A stretch of DNA of 64,000 nucleotides from Ruegeria meonggei (GCF_900172215.1 NZ_FWFP01000007.1:124001-188000); one strand, 5' to 3'; positions 17,964 through 26,311 are shown, counted from the stretch's first letter. Notes: generated from the sequence alone by a model not told the origin. Program-made: numbers and translations.

Positions 17964-18825
17964 GATCGCCGCCGATACCGTTGAACGCTCTCCGGTTCAG
18001 TTAAGGCCGCGCGACCTTGAAGCCTTCAATGAAGACGGTGCCGTTTGTTTGCGGCAAGTGATCGATCATGACTGGATCGAATACCTGCAAAAAGCAGTTG
18101 AGACCAACCTGTCCAACCCCTCTGAATACTTTACTCGTTTCACCAGACCTGGTGATTTGGGCGGCTATGTCATGGATTTTTGGGTGCGATCCCATACGCC
18201 CGATTTTGATGAATTCCTGCATGGGTCAAATATTTCACAGATCGCAGCGGATTGTGTTGGCTCTGCCCAGGCTCGGTTTGTATTCGACTCCTGGATTGCA
18301 AAATATCCCGGTACGCTGACCCGTACCCCCTGGCATCAGGATTGGGGCATTCTTGGGTTGAGCTTTGCAATATGGGTTCCACTGGACCCCACGCCTGAGG
18401 GCGCATCCCTCGAGATCGTTCGCGGCTCACACCTATGGCACAAGCAGTTTTATGAAGAGAAATTCCAACCGGAATTCGATTCCGCCCAAACAGACATTTC
18501 GAACCCCGATGGATCGTCGCCCGAACCAATGCCTGATATCGATGCGAAACGTGACCAGTACGATATCATGCGTTGGACAATGGATCCCGGGGATTGCCTG
18601 ATCTTCAACAGCCTCTGTATCCACGGTGCATACGGCAACCCGTATATGCAGCCCGTGCGCAGATATATCAGTCGATGGGCTGCACCAGATGCGGTTCTTG
18701 CACCTTCGGGCAAATTGATTGCCGAACGCATGCGCAAACAGTCCGGCGCGTCATTTCCGATCCGGCAAGATGCGTTAATGCCGTTTGAGGGCGATGATTT
18801 TCCATTGCTGCCCAAACGCGGTTAA
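17950..18825 (+). CDS. Phytanoyl-CoA dioxygenase family Fe(II)/2-oxoglutarate oxygenase 2
   Basis: Paralogue of the preceding gene, 291 residues, with the same motif order: AFNEDGAVCLRQVI, WIAKYPGTLTRTPWHQDWG (His129, Asp131), LCIHGAYGN (His225) and PVRRYISRW (Arg237 or 238). The ATG at 17950 overlaps the upstream gene by 14 nt (another ATG at 17956 by 8), so translation is coupled. All iron and co-substrate ligands are present in both copies, so both should be active. The second is the more diverged in the region after the HxD motif, where substrate is usually bound, suggesting different residues or successive oxidations on one residue. It ends 21 nt from the convergent unknown gene. Confidence 0.88.
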   Translation: MPMPEIAADTVERSPVQLRPRDLEAFNEDGAVCLRQVIDHDWIEYLQKAVETNLSNPSEYFTRFTRPGDLGGYVMDFWVRSHTPDFDEFLHGSNISQIAADCVGSAQARFVFDSWIAKYPGTLTRTPWHQDWGILGLSFAIWVPLDPTPEGASLEIVRGSHLWHKQFYEEKFQPEFDSAQTDISNPDGSSPEPMPDIDAKRDQYDIMRWTMDPGDCLIFNSLCIHGAYGNPYMQPVRRYISRWAAPDAVLAPSGKLIAERMRKQSGASFPIRQDALMPFEGDDFPLLPKRG

Positions 18826-18846
18826 CCGCAGTTGGTCCTATGGCAC

Positions 18847-19899
18847 CTAATGAAACCACCACCTGAATAAGGCCGATGCATACGCTTTGGCCTGAACCGG
18901 TTCACCGTCAAGCAACGTGACTTTGACATGATGGAACTGCCTGTCGCAGATGGGAACCTGTATTACCCCTTGCCGCAGACCATCCCTTTTTTCCAGGTAT
19001 GCCCAGTTTTCCTGACCTGTAGAGATCGCCGTACGCCCAGGAAACGACCTGATCGCTTTGCGTTTCTCCGGGTGGCACAGTCCCTGCTGTTCCAGTGTTT
19101 CAAGTAAAAGGTCGTCCGCATTGCCTTGTTGAAGGTTGCCGTCGGGGGCGTAAAGCTCAACTCCCAAGATATTTTCGTTGCCAATCTCGTAGCCCACCAA
19201 TACCCGATCGACCATCGAACCAAATGTATTCTCCAACCACACAAGCCCTTTGCTTTGGCTTTCAAAGCCAAAGGCCCTGAAGTAAGAAGCCGCAGCCTGA
19301 ATAGTCTCGAAACGAAGTACCAACCGAACTCTGACATCCTTCCGCCCCGTCATTACTCCGCACAGTACATAAGTCTGCGGATCAGAATAAGCAGACAGCA
19401 TTTCCGTCAGTCGCTTTCGAGAACCTTCAGACATATGTGGGCTTAATACCGTTGCCGCGGTGCAAATCGATGTGATTTGATGCGGCGTCAATCTGTCCGC
19501 AGCTTTCGCTATGGCTCCTTCAAGTAATCTGGGCGAGAAATAGATGCTGGCGCGACTAGATTGCGGATCAATTAGGTCATGCTCCAGCCAAATATTGTCA
19601 AACTCGGATAACACATTCGGCAAACACGGCTCAGTCGCCGCCCGCGCCATTGGGCATCGATCAAAGAACTTACGATTCCCAAAACCTGTTGCAAAGCCGA
19701 CGGACAGGTCGAAGCCGGGATCAGATGTTCCAAGGGGTATCTCAACCCCTAGCGGTGGTGGCACCCAGTGTCCAAGTTGCACCTCCCCTAAACGGCGATG
19801 TGCTAGCGATAGCGCGCGCGCATCAGCGATCTCCGGGCGCAACGGATTCAGCGCATAGTCCAGGTAAGGGGCGTAGGTGCGTATATCCTCTGCTGTCAT
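18847..19899 (-). CDS. Unrecognised protein translationally coupled to the cyclodehydratase
   Basis: I do not recognise this 350-residue protein. It has no signal peptide or membrane helix, so it should be cytoplasmic. Notable segments are LGHWVPPPLGVEIPLG, NIWLEHDL near residue 103, VRVRLVLRFE, VDRVLVGYEIGN, ILGVELYAPDG, and a C-terminal HHVKVTLLDG followed by QAKAYASALFRWW. The repeating strand-strand-helix texture and the VELYAPD-type strand faintly recall ABBA-fold prenyltransferases of cyanobactin pathways, but no diagnostic residue was identified. The ATG overlaps the cyclodehydratase stop by ATGA (19896-19899), the strongest evidence that it belongs to the RiPP pathway. Alternatives are a scaffold or a hydrolytic/transferase tailoring enzyme. 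Confidence 0.75.
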   Translation of the reverse strand: MTAEDIRTYAPYLDYALNPLRPEIADARALSLAHRRLGEVQLGHWVPPPLGVEIPLGTSDPGFDLSVGFATGFGNRKFFDRCPMARAATEPCLPNVLSEFDNIWLEHDLIDPQSSRASIYFSPRLLEGAIAKAADRLTPHQITSICTAATVLSPHMSEGSRKRLTEMLSAYSDPQTYVLCGVMTGRKDVRVRLVLRFETIQAAASYFRAFGFESQSKGLVWLENTFGSMVDRVLVGYEIGNENILGVELYAPDGNLQQGNADDLLLETLEQQGLCHPEKRKAIRSFPGRTAISTGQENWAYLEKRDGLRQGVIQVPICDRQFHHVKVTLLDGEPVQAKAYASALFRWWFH

Positions 19900-22205
19900 G
19901 CAAAGTAAACCACGGGGTTGAGATCACGTTCTTCAGTTGGCTGGTCCTGCCACCCCAGAGTGACCGGAACGTCGAACAACCGCCCCGGCGCGAACCGATT
20001 GTGGTAATGCCGCAATCCGGGTGCGAAAACTCGGGCGACCGGGAAACCCACATCTGCGCGTGTCAGATCAACCGCCAATACTTCGATTTCATAGCGCGCA
20101 AGATGGGATACCAACGCTTCAACATCGGCTTTCAGTTCCCTGCCGCCACCCATCGCCGGAGACGGTGCTGGAACCGCGTTCTCAGCTGGGGTCAAGTACG
20201 GATGACCAGTGATAGTTGCTGTCTCAAACCATTTCTTGACGTGCGAAATGCGAAGCGCCAAGCGGGAATTCGCTGCCTCGCTGCAATAGACATCCAATTG
20301 AACCAATTCACTGGCCGCGCGGGATGCGGCGATGGACGCGTCCAAATGTGCGCCGAACCCAAAAGTAACAGCACCACCCGTTTCTGCGTCCCACGCAACA
20401 GCTCCAACAACCGGAATTCGAAGATCGTTGGTAAGGTCGATGAAGGACAGATTGCGGCCTTCGCTGCGCAGGTGAGCCGCAAGTGTATCGATTTGTGCAC
20501 CAACAACATCGCTGACGCGTGACAGGTCAAATGCCGGTCGACGCACGCGGTTATACCACCAGATCGCCAGTGCATCCCGTTCGATCAATTCCAGAAGACC
20601 GTGTAGTATGGCCTCTTCCAGCACATTCCCGGCAGCACACCCGTTGGAGTCGGCAAGACAGAAATCCTGGCCCGTGACCGGTACATCATAATAGCAGACT
20701 GCCGTTGGCAGCAGAGCGGCACGTTGGTTGGTCAGTGACCACACGCCCGTCCATTTCGTATCTTTTGCTACGTCAAATGGTTCCGGAATCCAGAACGGTG
20801 CTTTCTTTGCATTGGCGTCTCTGTTTGCATACTGCGCCTGACTGTATTGCTGGATCACATCGGGATGTATCGCCTGTTCGGTCAGGTCGTCGAAACTTGC
20901 CTGGATAAAAAGCTCATCGCCGCGAAATGTTCCGCTATAACGCTCCACTGCTTCGGCAAGGCACCCGGTACTGGCTTGTCGAGGCGTTGGGCCTTTGCCT
21001 CCTGCCCCCAACGACACGTCGAAATTCAGTGCTGTTGAATCCTCTCGCCAAGGGGTGACTTGTCGGCACTTCGCAACATGATAACCGCCCCGTTCGACAG
21101 ATTCCGGCTCCGCCGGAATGATGCCGCTGATCGGGCTAATCAAGCGGCTCAATCGTTGATAGGTATCGTCCGGGCTGCAAATCCGGTGACCACCTTCGGC
21201 GAAGAGAGATCTAGGCCGGGACACTAGTTCGATATAGGCCGCATCGAGAGCATTACTTCGCTGATGATCTTCCGTGTTTTTTCGCGGTTCGCCACATGTG
21301 CGACAATTGCGGCGCGCCCGCACCGGATGATTTCCGGCCTCAAGCGTTACGGCATCAAACGTAAGAACCTGATCCGCCAGCTTTCGATTGCCATCTGATG
21401 CCATCGCCAAAACAGTTTGCGTCGCGATCAACCTGCCCGATTGTTGGGTATCACCGATCCAAGCATTGACCACGCCAGGCAACTTAAATTCTGACCCCGC
21501 ACGGGCGGCGAGCTTCTCGCGCCCGTTGTCTCGCAATGACTGTGCCAGACAATCCCAGCATGATTGGCAACTTCCATCAAACAAAGGCCCGATCCAGACT
21601 TCTGACCCGGTCGGCTTTGCAAGCATCCATGGGGTGCTACGACGCAGCGCCTCGGCATGCAGCAGGTCTAACTCCGGTCGCAGGTAGCAATCTGTCAGAA
21701 CAAGTGTCAGATCGTGTTCACCAAAATTCGAAACCAGATCTGCCGCGATACCCTTGTCCCGCATAGCGTTGACTACGATCCGTCCAACTTCAGGCTCAAG
21801 CGAGCCAAGCAACAAGATACCAACTTTCTGCCTCAACGCAGCGTTGACCGAGATTGCATTGATTTCAGCTCGATCCCAAAAACCCGCAATTTGAGGCTCA
21901 AGCAACCCAATGGTATCATCCGTGATGCCCTGGTCGTGTAGCTGACGGATCGCGAACAGAACACGCTCGGTCGTGTGCTGATCTGAGAGCGACCCTACGA
22001 TTTCACGAATAGAGGCCCGGCCATCAATTTTGGGCAGCAGGTCCGAAAAAATTCTTCCGTTCAGCACTCGGGTTTTGTTTTCGGATACCACCAATATCTG
22101 CCCCGGCGCTGTTTGGTGAAACGACAGATGAGAACGAATACGCAGTACTGAATTTCGCTCGGTCTCAGGCGACGGATTGTTTTTCCGTCCGGCAGCTATA
22201 TCCAT
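19896..22205 (-). CDS. Fused TOMM cyclodehydratase: leader-binding/E1-like domain plus YcaO
   Basis: ATP-dependent enzyme that cyclises Cys, Ser or Thr of the precursor to azolines. The N-terminal 85 residues look like a winged-helix precursor recognition element (GQILVVSENKTRVLNGRIF, then a strand/helix pattern). An E1-like segment carries paired Zn-binding cysteines (CQSCWDC and CRTCGEP). The YcaO domain begins near GGKGPTPRQASTGCLAEAVE and includes the Mg-ATP-binding helix EEAILHGLLELIERDALAIWW and FAPGLRHYHNRFAPGRLFDV. The C-terminus is NPVVYFA rather than the Pro-rich tail of many azoline-forming YcaO proteins. ATG 22205 is preferred (769 residues); a TTG at 22268 would add 21. It is divergent from the sulfotransferase and coupled to the unknown gene downstream. 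Confidence 0.9.
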   Translation of the reverse strand: MDIAAGRKNNPSPETERNSVLRIRSHLSFHQTAPGQILVVSENKTRVLNGRIFSDLLPKIDGRASIREIVGSLSDQHTTERVLFAIRQLHDQGITDDTIGLLEPQIAGFWDRAEINAISVNAALRQKVGILLLGSLEPEVGRIVVNAMRDKGIAADLVSNFGEHDLTLVLTDCYLRPELDLLHAEALRRSTPWMLAKPTGSEVWIGPLFDGSCQSCWDCLAQSLRDNGREKLAARAGSEFKLPGVVNAWIGDTQQSGRLIATQTVLAMASDGNRKLADQVLTFDAVTLEAGNHPVRARRNCRTCGEPRKNTEDHQRSNALDAAYIELVSRPRSLFAEGGHRICSPDDTYQRLSRLISPISGIIPAEPESVERGGYHVAKCRQVTPWREDSTALNFDVSLGAGGKGPTPRQASTGCLAEAVERYSGTFRGDELFIQASFDDLTEQAIHPDVIQQYSQAQYANRDANAKKAPFWIPEPFDVAKDTKWTGVWSLTNQRAALLPTAVCYYDVPVTGQDFCLADSNGCAAGNVLEEAILHGLLELIERDALAIWWYNRVRRPAFDLSRVSDVVGAQIDTLAAHLRSEGRNLSFIDLTNDLRIPVVGAVAWDAETGGAVTFGFGAHLDASIAASRAASELVQLDVYCSEAANSRLALRISHVKKWFETATITGHPYLTPAENAVPAPSPAMGGGRELKADVEALVSHLARYEIEVLAVDLTRADVGFPVARVFAPGLRHYHNRFAPGRLFDVPVTLGWQDQPTEERDLNPVVYFA

Positions 22206-22311
22206 CTTGCTTTCAGACCGCTTTTTTGTGTTCTTTACATGGTAATCGTCGAGGCTTCGTATTGTCAAAGATCACAAAACCACCTAATCGCGCTAGCGCT
22301 ATCTGCCCAAT

Positions 22312-23100
22312 ATGATTGGGTTCTCATATCTGCGCCGCTTTCAACTGATCAACCTGAGTTTACAGAAAACAGGAACCAAATCCGTTGCTGGCATTTTTGG
22401 AAACTACCGCGCAGCACATGAGTTTCAACACGAAGCAGCAACCGAAGCGCTTTCCGCCTACAAAAGCGGCGAACTCAACGAAAACGAGGTGCGTGCCTAT
22501 CTGGCTACACGCGACGCCGTAGGACAACTTGAGGTCGACAGCGCCAGTTTCAACGCCTGGTTCGCAGAGCAGTATGTTGACCTTTTCCCAGGCGCGCGTT
22601 TCCTGATCGTATTGCGTCATCCGATCGAATGGCTGGATTCCGTACTCACACATATCCAGCGGGATGTTTTTCACACTGCACAAACAGATCAACCTTACCC
22701 GGATCGGTTCAAGCGGCAGGCGGAACTGGTAGTGAGTTCATTCTCGCCAGAGGTGTTTCTTGATGAGGAGCAGTTGATCAAGGCACTGCCGGAAATATCA
22801 AAAGGTCTTTTAGTTCATTGGCAGGAACGGAATACGCATCTGATTGACACGGTACCTGTAGATCGGCGGCTGGTTCTACGGACAGACAGATTGTCGTCTT
22901 CGCTACCTCAGCTGGCGCAGTTTGTTGGTGTATCTGCCAAAAACCTGATTGCCGACCAAAGCCACTTGCACCGCAAGCCAGATCACCCGACGGCCCTTAA
23001 TAAGTACAATGTTAAAATAGACACTGGCGATGCTTTGGAAACTTGGCAAACATGGCAGAACACCGTATTTTCCAGTCAGGACACAGCCAATTCAACTTGA
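22312..23100 (+). CDS. PAPS-dependent sulfotransferase in the RiPP cluster
   Basis: Cytoplasmic sulfotransferase-family protein, 262 residues. The 5'-phosphosulfate loop is LSLQKTGTKSVAGIFGNY (about residues 15-33), and the 3'-phosphate-binding motif is FLIVLRHPIEWLDSVL (near 98-113). These are the two signatures of PAPS-dependent enzymes. It is encoded between and divergent from the cyclodehydratase, and converges on the arginine methyltransferase-like gene with a 9-nt overlap of coding ends. The only phenol in the core peptide is Tyr82, so tyrosine O-sulfation is the simplest role; sulfation of a hydroxyl introduced by the dioxygenases is the alternative. The start has no strong Shine-Dalgarno. 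Confidence 0.82.
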   Translation: MIGFSYLRRFQLINLSLQKTGTKSVAGIFGNYRAAHEFQHEAATEALSAYKSGELNENEVRAYLATRDAVGQLEVDSASFNAWFAEQYVDLFPGARFLIVLRHPIEWLDSVLTHIQRDVFHTAQTDQPYPDRFKRQAELVVSSFSPEVFLDEEQLIKALPEISKGLLVHWQERNTHLIDTVPVDRRLVLRTDRLSSSLPQLAQFVGVSAKNLIADQSHLHRKPDHPTALNKYNVKIDTGDALETWQTWQNTVFSSQDTANST

Positions 23101-24018
23101 TGAAAATGTATATTGGAAACCTTGTGTGATGTCTGTCTTGACGCCGATTGACCACGACCACTCCACATCCGTGCCGGCGCCATGGGCTGAAATCTTCACT
23201 TCCATTTGATGCCCGGGCAAAACTTCGATTGCTCTTGGCCCGATTGGAAAGACCACCTGTCTCCAATGGGTTCGAGCCGCATGTGGCCCTGTTGGCAAGC
23301 TGACACCAGGCGATACTTCGGCGTCAAACCAAAGGGCTATGCCATGGCACAAGCCTTGTTCAGAAAACTGTAGCGAGATCGTTTCTGCCAAAGACCCGTT
23401 AGAGACTGTGCGCATATCCAATTCTGTAACAAGTAGGGGTTCGCCAATCAGTTCTTCGGGCTTGATATGGGCCCAGAACCTCTCTTGTGCAGACGGGTTT
23501 GCGAGACCCTGAAAATCCAGGTCGCAGATCGACTCAGAAAAGAAGGTGATCTGTTCAAATCTTTCTGATGCGCGCACGGGTGCCGCCATGATGCGTACAA
23601 TTCCTGGCAGCATGAGACCTTCAGGCTTTAGCACTCTGTCCCGCAACCCAATCAGGGGCGGCAACATGTTCTCTTCCAACGCCGCATTTCCAAGCCATTC
23701 GGATATCAGAACATCCACCGCCTCAGGCAAGTCTGCCGTTCGTGCATCTGTTCTAAGGAAAGTAATCCGGTCTTCAAATCCATTCGCTTTACAAAGTTCT
23801 GCGGCAGTCTTGATGAAATTGCTGCGGTCGATGGCATAAACTTTGCTCGCACCTGCCCGGCACGCCAACATAGCAAGCACACCGCTGCCGGTTCCAAAAT
23901 CGCAAACGACGTCGCCAGGTTTGACGACATTGAAAATCGCACGCTGAAATGTGTCCATGCGTATTCGGTCGCTCAGCATTCTGAAGTGCATCCCAATTTG
24001 ATCGTAGCCGTGCAACAT
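23092..24018 (-). CDS. Protein arginine methyltransferase-like enzyme (type I PRMT fold)
   Basis: SAM-dependent N-methyltransferase with the full PRMT motif set, 308 residues. Seen in order: YDQIGMHFRMLSDRIRMDTF (matching the N-terminal helix of PRMT1-type enzymes), motif I VCDFGTGSGVLAMLACRAGA (38-57), the double-E loop SEWLGNAALEENML with Glu107 and Glu116 at the spacing of PRMT1, and the THW loop ARTHWRQVVFPI near residues 231-242. ATG 24018 is preceded by AAGGA at 4-5 nt. PRMTs are largely eukaryotic and rare in bacteria, and the RiPP core ends in Arg, so methylation of Arg89 is a specific prediction. Whether it makes mono-, asymmetric or symmetric dimethylarginine cannot be told. Confidence 0.87.
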   Translation of the reverse strand: MLHGYDQIGMHFRMLSDRIRMDTFQRAIFNVVKPGDVVCDFGTGSGVLAMLACRAGASKVYAIDRSNFIKTAAELCKANGFEDRITFLRTDARTADLPEAVDVLISEWLGNAALEENMLPPLIGLRDRVLKPEGLMLPGIVRIMAAPVRASERFEQITFFSESICDLDFQGLANPSAQERFWAHIKPEELIGEPLLVTELDMRTVSNGSLAETISLQFSEQGLCHGIALWFDAEVSPGVSLPTGPHAARTHWRQVVFPIGPRAIEVLPGHQMEVKISAHGAGTDVEWSWSIGVKTDITQGFQYTFSSS

Positions 24019-24084
24019 GAAATCCTTGTTCAGATATGCTGTTTTTCAGAATTGAATCCGATACTTGCACACAGTCTCTGGTAA

Positions 24085-24276
24085 ATGAAAGCTGTTAGAA
24101 CACAGGTACCGAAATCCTTGACAACGTATAGGGATGAAATCGCCATCGCTCGCGATCTCCAGTTGAAACTCGAGAAGCTGACACCGCAAGAGCATCATCT
24201 CAGACAGAGAGCCTCAAAAATTTTGCGCCAGAACCCGAAAAAGCCCTTAGGCGGGTTGCAAGTTAACGCAATTTAA
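24085..24276 (+). CDS. Possible small peptide gene with a double-glycine near its C-terminus
   Basis: An open frame of 63 codons between the PRMT-like gene and the secreted paralogue. The product is basic and helical (DEIAIARDLQLKLEKL) and ends KPLGGLQVNAI, with a Gly-Gly that could serve as a C39 site. No Shine-Dalgarno precedes the ATG, no family is recognised, and the frame could be chance. It is listed because it is the only other candidate substrate in the cluster; the remainder of the 337-nt gap (24019-24355) shows nothing else. Confidence 0.25.
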   Translation: MKAVRTQVPKSLTTYRDEIAIARDLQLKLEKLTPQEHHLRQRASKILRQNPKKPLGGLQVNAI

Positions 24277-24355
24277 TGCGCACGCTGGCCAATAAATACT
24301 GCTAGCAGATTATTTTCTAAGCGATACAAATGAATGACATCGATTGGAGAACTAC

Positions 24356-24910
24356 ATGAGAGACCCATTCAAATATCTAGGAACCGTTGCAGCTGCCGCT
24401 TCATTTGTGGCCGCCACGTCGGTACAAGCCGCCGATGACAAGGCCGGTCCTGAAAGCTTTTTGATCGTACAACATGCCGTCACGGCGACCTTGAAGGATG
24501 GAATGCTGGTCCTTGATGGGGCCGATGGGCAAGTTGTCGTGTTCGCTGATCGACCACACCATGCCGCCGCCACAATCCCGTTAACAGATTTAGTTCAGTC
24601 ATGGCACAACGGCGCGGACAGTTTCGCCGAGGATCCGCCAAATGCCGCCGTGATCGGGCAGTCGAAGGGACAGCCTGTTTCATTGATCGTAGAGCTGCAG
24701 GATCCAAAGTTGAAAGGGGACACGCTGACATTTGAGTACACACTGATTAATGGGCAAAAAACGACGGTTATCGACCAGCCATACATGGTGATAGACAACT
24801 CATGGATAAATAATCTTGGCGGACAACTGCAGGAGTCATATGACTGTACGATTGGCGTTGACCCACTCGATTGCGGCCTGGGCGCCGCACCCACTGGCAG
24901 CACAGACTAG
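24356..24910 (+). CDS. Small secreted protein, family member B flanking the RiPP cluster
   Basis: Exported protein of 184 residues, paralogous to the proteins at 9663-10208 (intact) and 8862-9307 (decayed). Shared blocks are GPESFLIVQHAVTATLKDG, VVVFADRPHHAAATIPL, DSFAEDPPNAAVIGQ and VSLIVELQDPKL. A signal peptide ends near VQAADD. The C-terminal tail differs from member A and contains two cysteines (YDCTIGVDPLDCGLG), which could form a disulfide. ATG 24356 is preceded by GGAGA at 5 nt and preferred over the in-frame codon at 24344. It is the last gene before IS debris and marks the right edge of the cluster. Confidence 0.8.
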   Translation: MRDPFKYLGTVAAAASFVAATSVQAADDKAGPESFLIVQHAVTATLKDGMLVLDGADGQVVVFADRPHHAAATIPLTDLVQSWHNGADSFAEDPPNAAVIGQSKGQPVSLIVELQDPKLKGDTLTFEYTLINGQKTTVIDQPYMVIDNSWINNLGGQLQESYDCTIGVDPLDCGLGAAPTGSTD

Positions 24911-24919
24911 GCTCAGGAT

Positions 24920-25144
24920 TCATGCGAAGATACCTTTCTCGCTCCAACGTTTCCACCGGCTGTAGAGCGTCTTGTAGGAACCATAATCCTTGGGCGCATA
25001 TCGACATCGTAACCCATTTCGATTGTTAAAGATAATCCTGATCAACACCCGTTTTCCATCAACCCGAGGCTTACCGTGCGGCTTCGGGAAAAAGGGGACG
25101 AACTCGGCCATCTGCTCGTCGGTCAGCCACTGATGATCGCTCAT
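24920..25144 (-). mobile_element. IS5-family transposase fragment (N-terminal end only)
   Basis: A 74-residue frame begins MSDHQWLTDEQMAEFVPFF and continues VLIRIIFNNRNGLRCRYAP, then YSRWKRWSEKGIFA, the N-terminal region of IS5-group (IS427-like) transposases. It stops where full-length proteins continue into the catalytic domain, so only the first part survives. No intact terminal repeats were identified. The truncation lies 9 nt beyond the secreted-protein gene, marking the right boundary of the RiPP region. Confidence 0.75.
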
Positions 25145-25708
25145 CCGCCCGTGAGCCGATCCGGCGACTTTATTGAACTCACGGCTTTGGCCGATCTGAT
25201 CATATGCTTGTCTGCGTGCCCTCAGGATTTGGCTGACACGAATGGAACCGAGCGCGAGCCGAGAGATGCCGAGGTTTCAATCATATGACTGGAATTTAGC
25301 GCCGAAGCCGATATTGCCGCAGCTTGCAGCTCACGCACATTGGGCTCTACTGACACCTTCGCCGTGATTGGCACCAAGGGCCGGTCTGGTATGAATCGAC
25401 TTTCACTGCACGCCGTATAGACAGTCAAGAATCGGGACAAATTTGCTGTTTAAGCGCAACCTAGCAAAGTCCGCCTTCGAACCTGGAGTTCGAAAACGGG
25501 GATATTGATTCAAGAGACTGGTTTACACTGTCTGCCAATCCGAAATGAAGGTTTACAGCTACATTCGCTGCCGTTTCGTATCTTTAGCGACTTGAACCAC
25601 TCAATTAAGCGCGCAGGACAGAACCACCTGCCTCGCGCACCTTGAGCTGTGATCAGTTGGAAATGTAGAACCTGTTCATTTCATCAGGTTCTACTTTCCA
25701 TAAACTGA
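25145..25708. other. Gene-free stretch between IS fragment and truncated uxuA
   Basis: These 564 nt hold only short frames without recognisable products. They lie between two truncated genes, so this is probably scar sequence from an insertion/deletion event. The missing 3' half of uxuA is not found here on either strand. Confidence 0.5.
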
Positions 25709-26311
25709 CTAACGGTTAACTTCCTCGAGAGACCAATTGTCATTCGCTCCCGGCAACCCTGCGACGATGTTAGTCGATAAAATCTGACGATCTGCATCGT
25801 TGAGGTCTGCAAACCGGGCCCGTGTGGTTTCCAAGATCTCGGCTGAATAGTCTTGCTCCGCACTCTTCCTGCATAGGATAAAACAATCGAATACAACAAA
25901 ATCAATAAGGTCAAACCGCATCGCATTCCCGCCATGCGGCAACGGGTAGCTCAGGTCTGTTCGCGTCCAATCAAGCACTGGCATGAAGTTGTAGCAGACC
26001 GTGTGAATACCGCATTCTGCCAAACTACGCAGACTCGTCTTGTAGGCCTCAATGTGTTGCCTCATCGGGCCCGTTTGAGACTTGATTGCTTCTGACACCG
26101 GAACACTCTCAACGACATCCCAAGTCATCCCAGACGGGACGCCTTCGGGCTGTGCAATCTGTTGCTGCCGCTCTTTGATGTGATCGACGGACCAAGCCTC
26201 TCCTGTTGGAACGTGGTGCAAGGCTGAGACGATGCCGGTTGCGCCGGTCTGCCTGATTTCGCCAATCGAAATAGCGTCGGAAGGGCCAAACCACCGCCAG
26301 GTCTGCTTCAT
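25709..26311 (-). pseudogene. uxuA: Truncated mannonate dehydratase
   Basis: The frame encodes the N-terminal 200 residues of D-mannonate dehydratase, whose usual length is near 390-400. The UxuA signature region is clear (MKQTWRWFGPSDAISIGEI, TGATGIVSALHHVPTGEAW, VCYNFMPVLDWTRTDL). The frame ends in a stop after NDNWSLEEVNR, and the C-terminal half, including most metal-binding residues of the barrel, is absent. AGGAG lies 7 nt upstream of the ATG at 26311, so the 5' end is still in operon context behind kdgK. The protein cannot be a working dehydratase. The nearby IS fragment makes an insertion-deletion a likely cause. Confidence 0.85.

Noticed and set aside
18818..18829. GCGGTTAACCGC palindrome as a bidirectional terminator
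   Set aside because: The 12-bp palindrome has no loop and no T tract; it contains a stop codon and is more likely chance.
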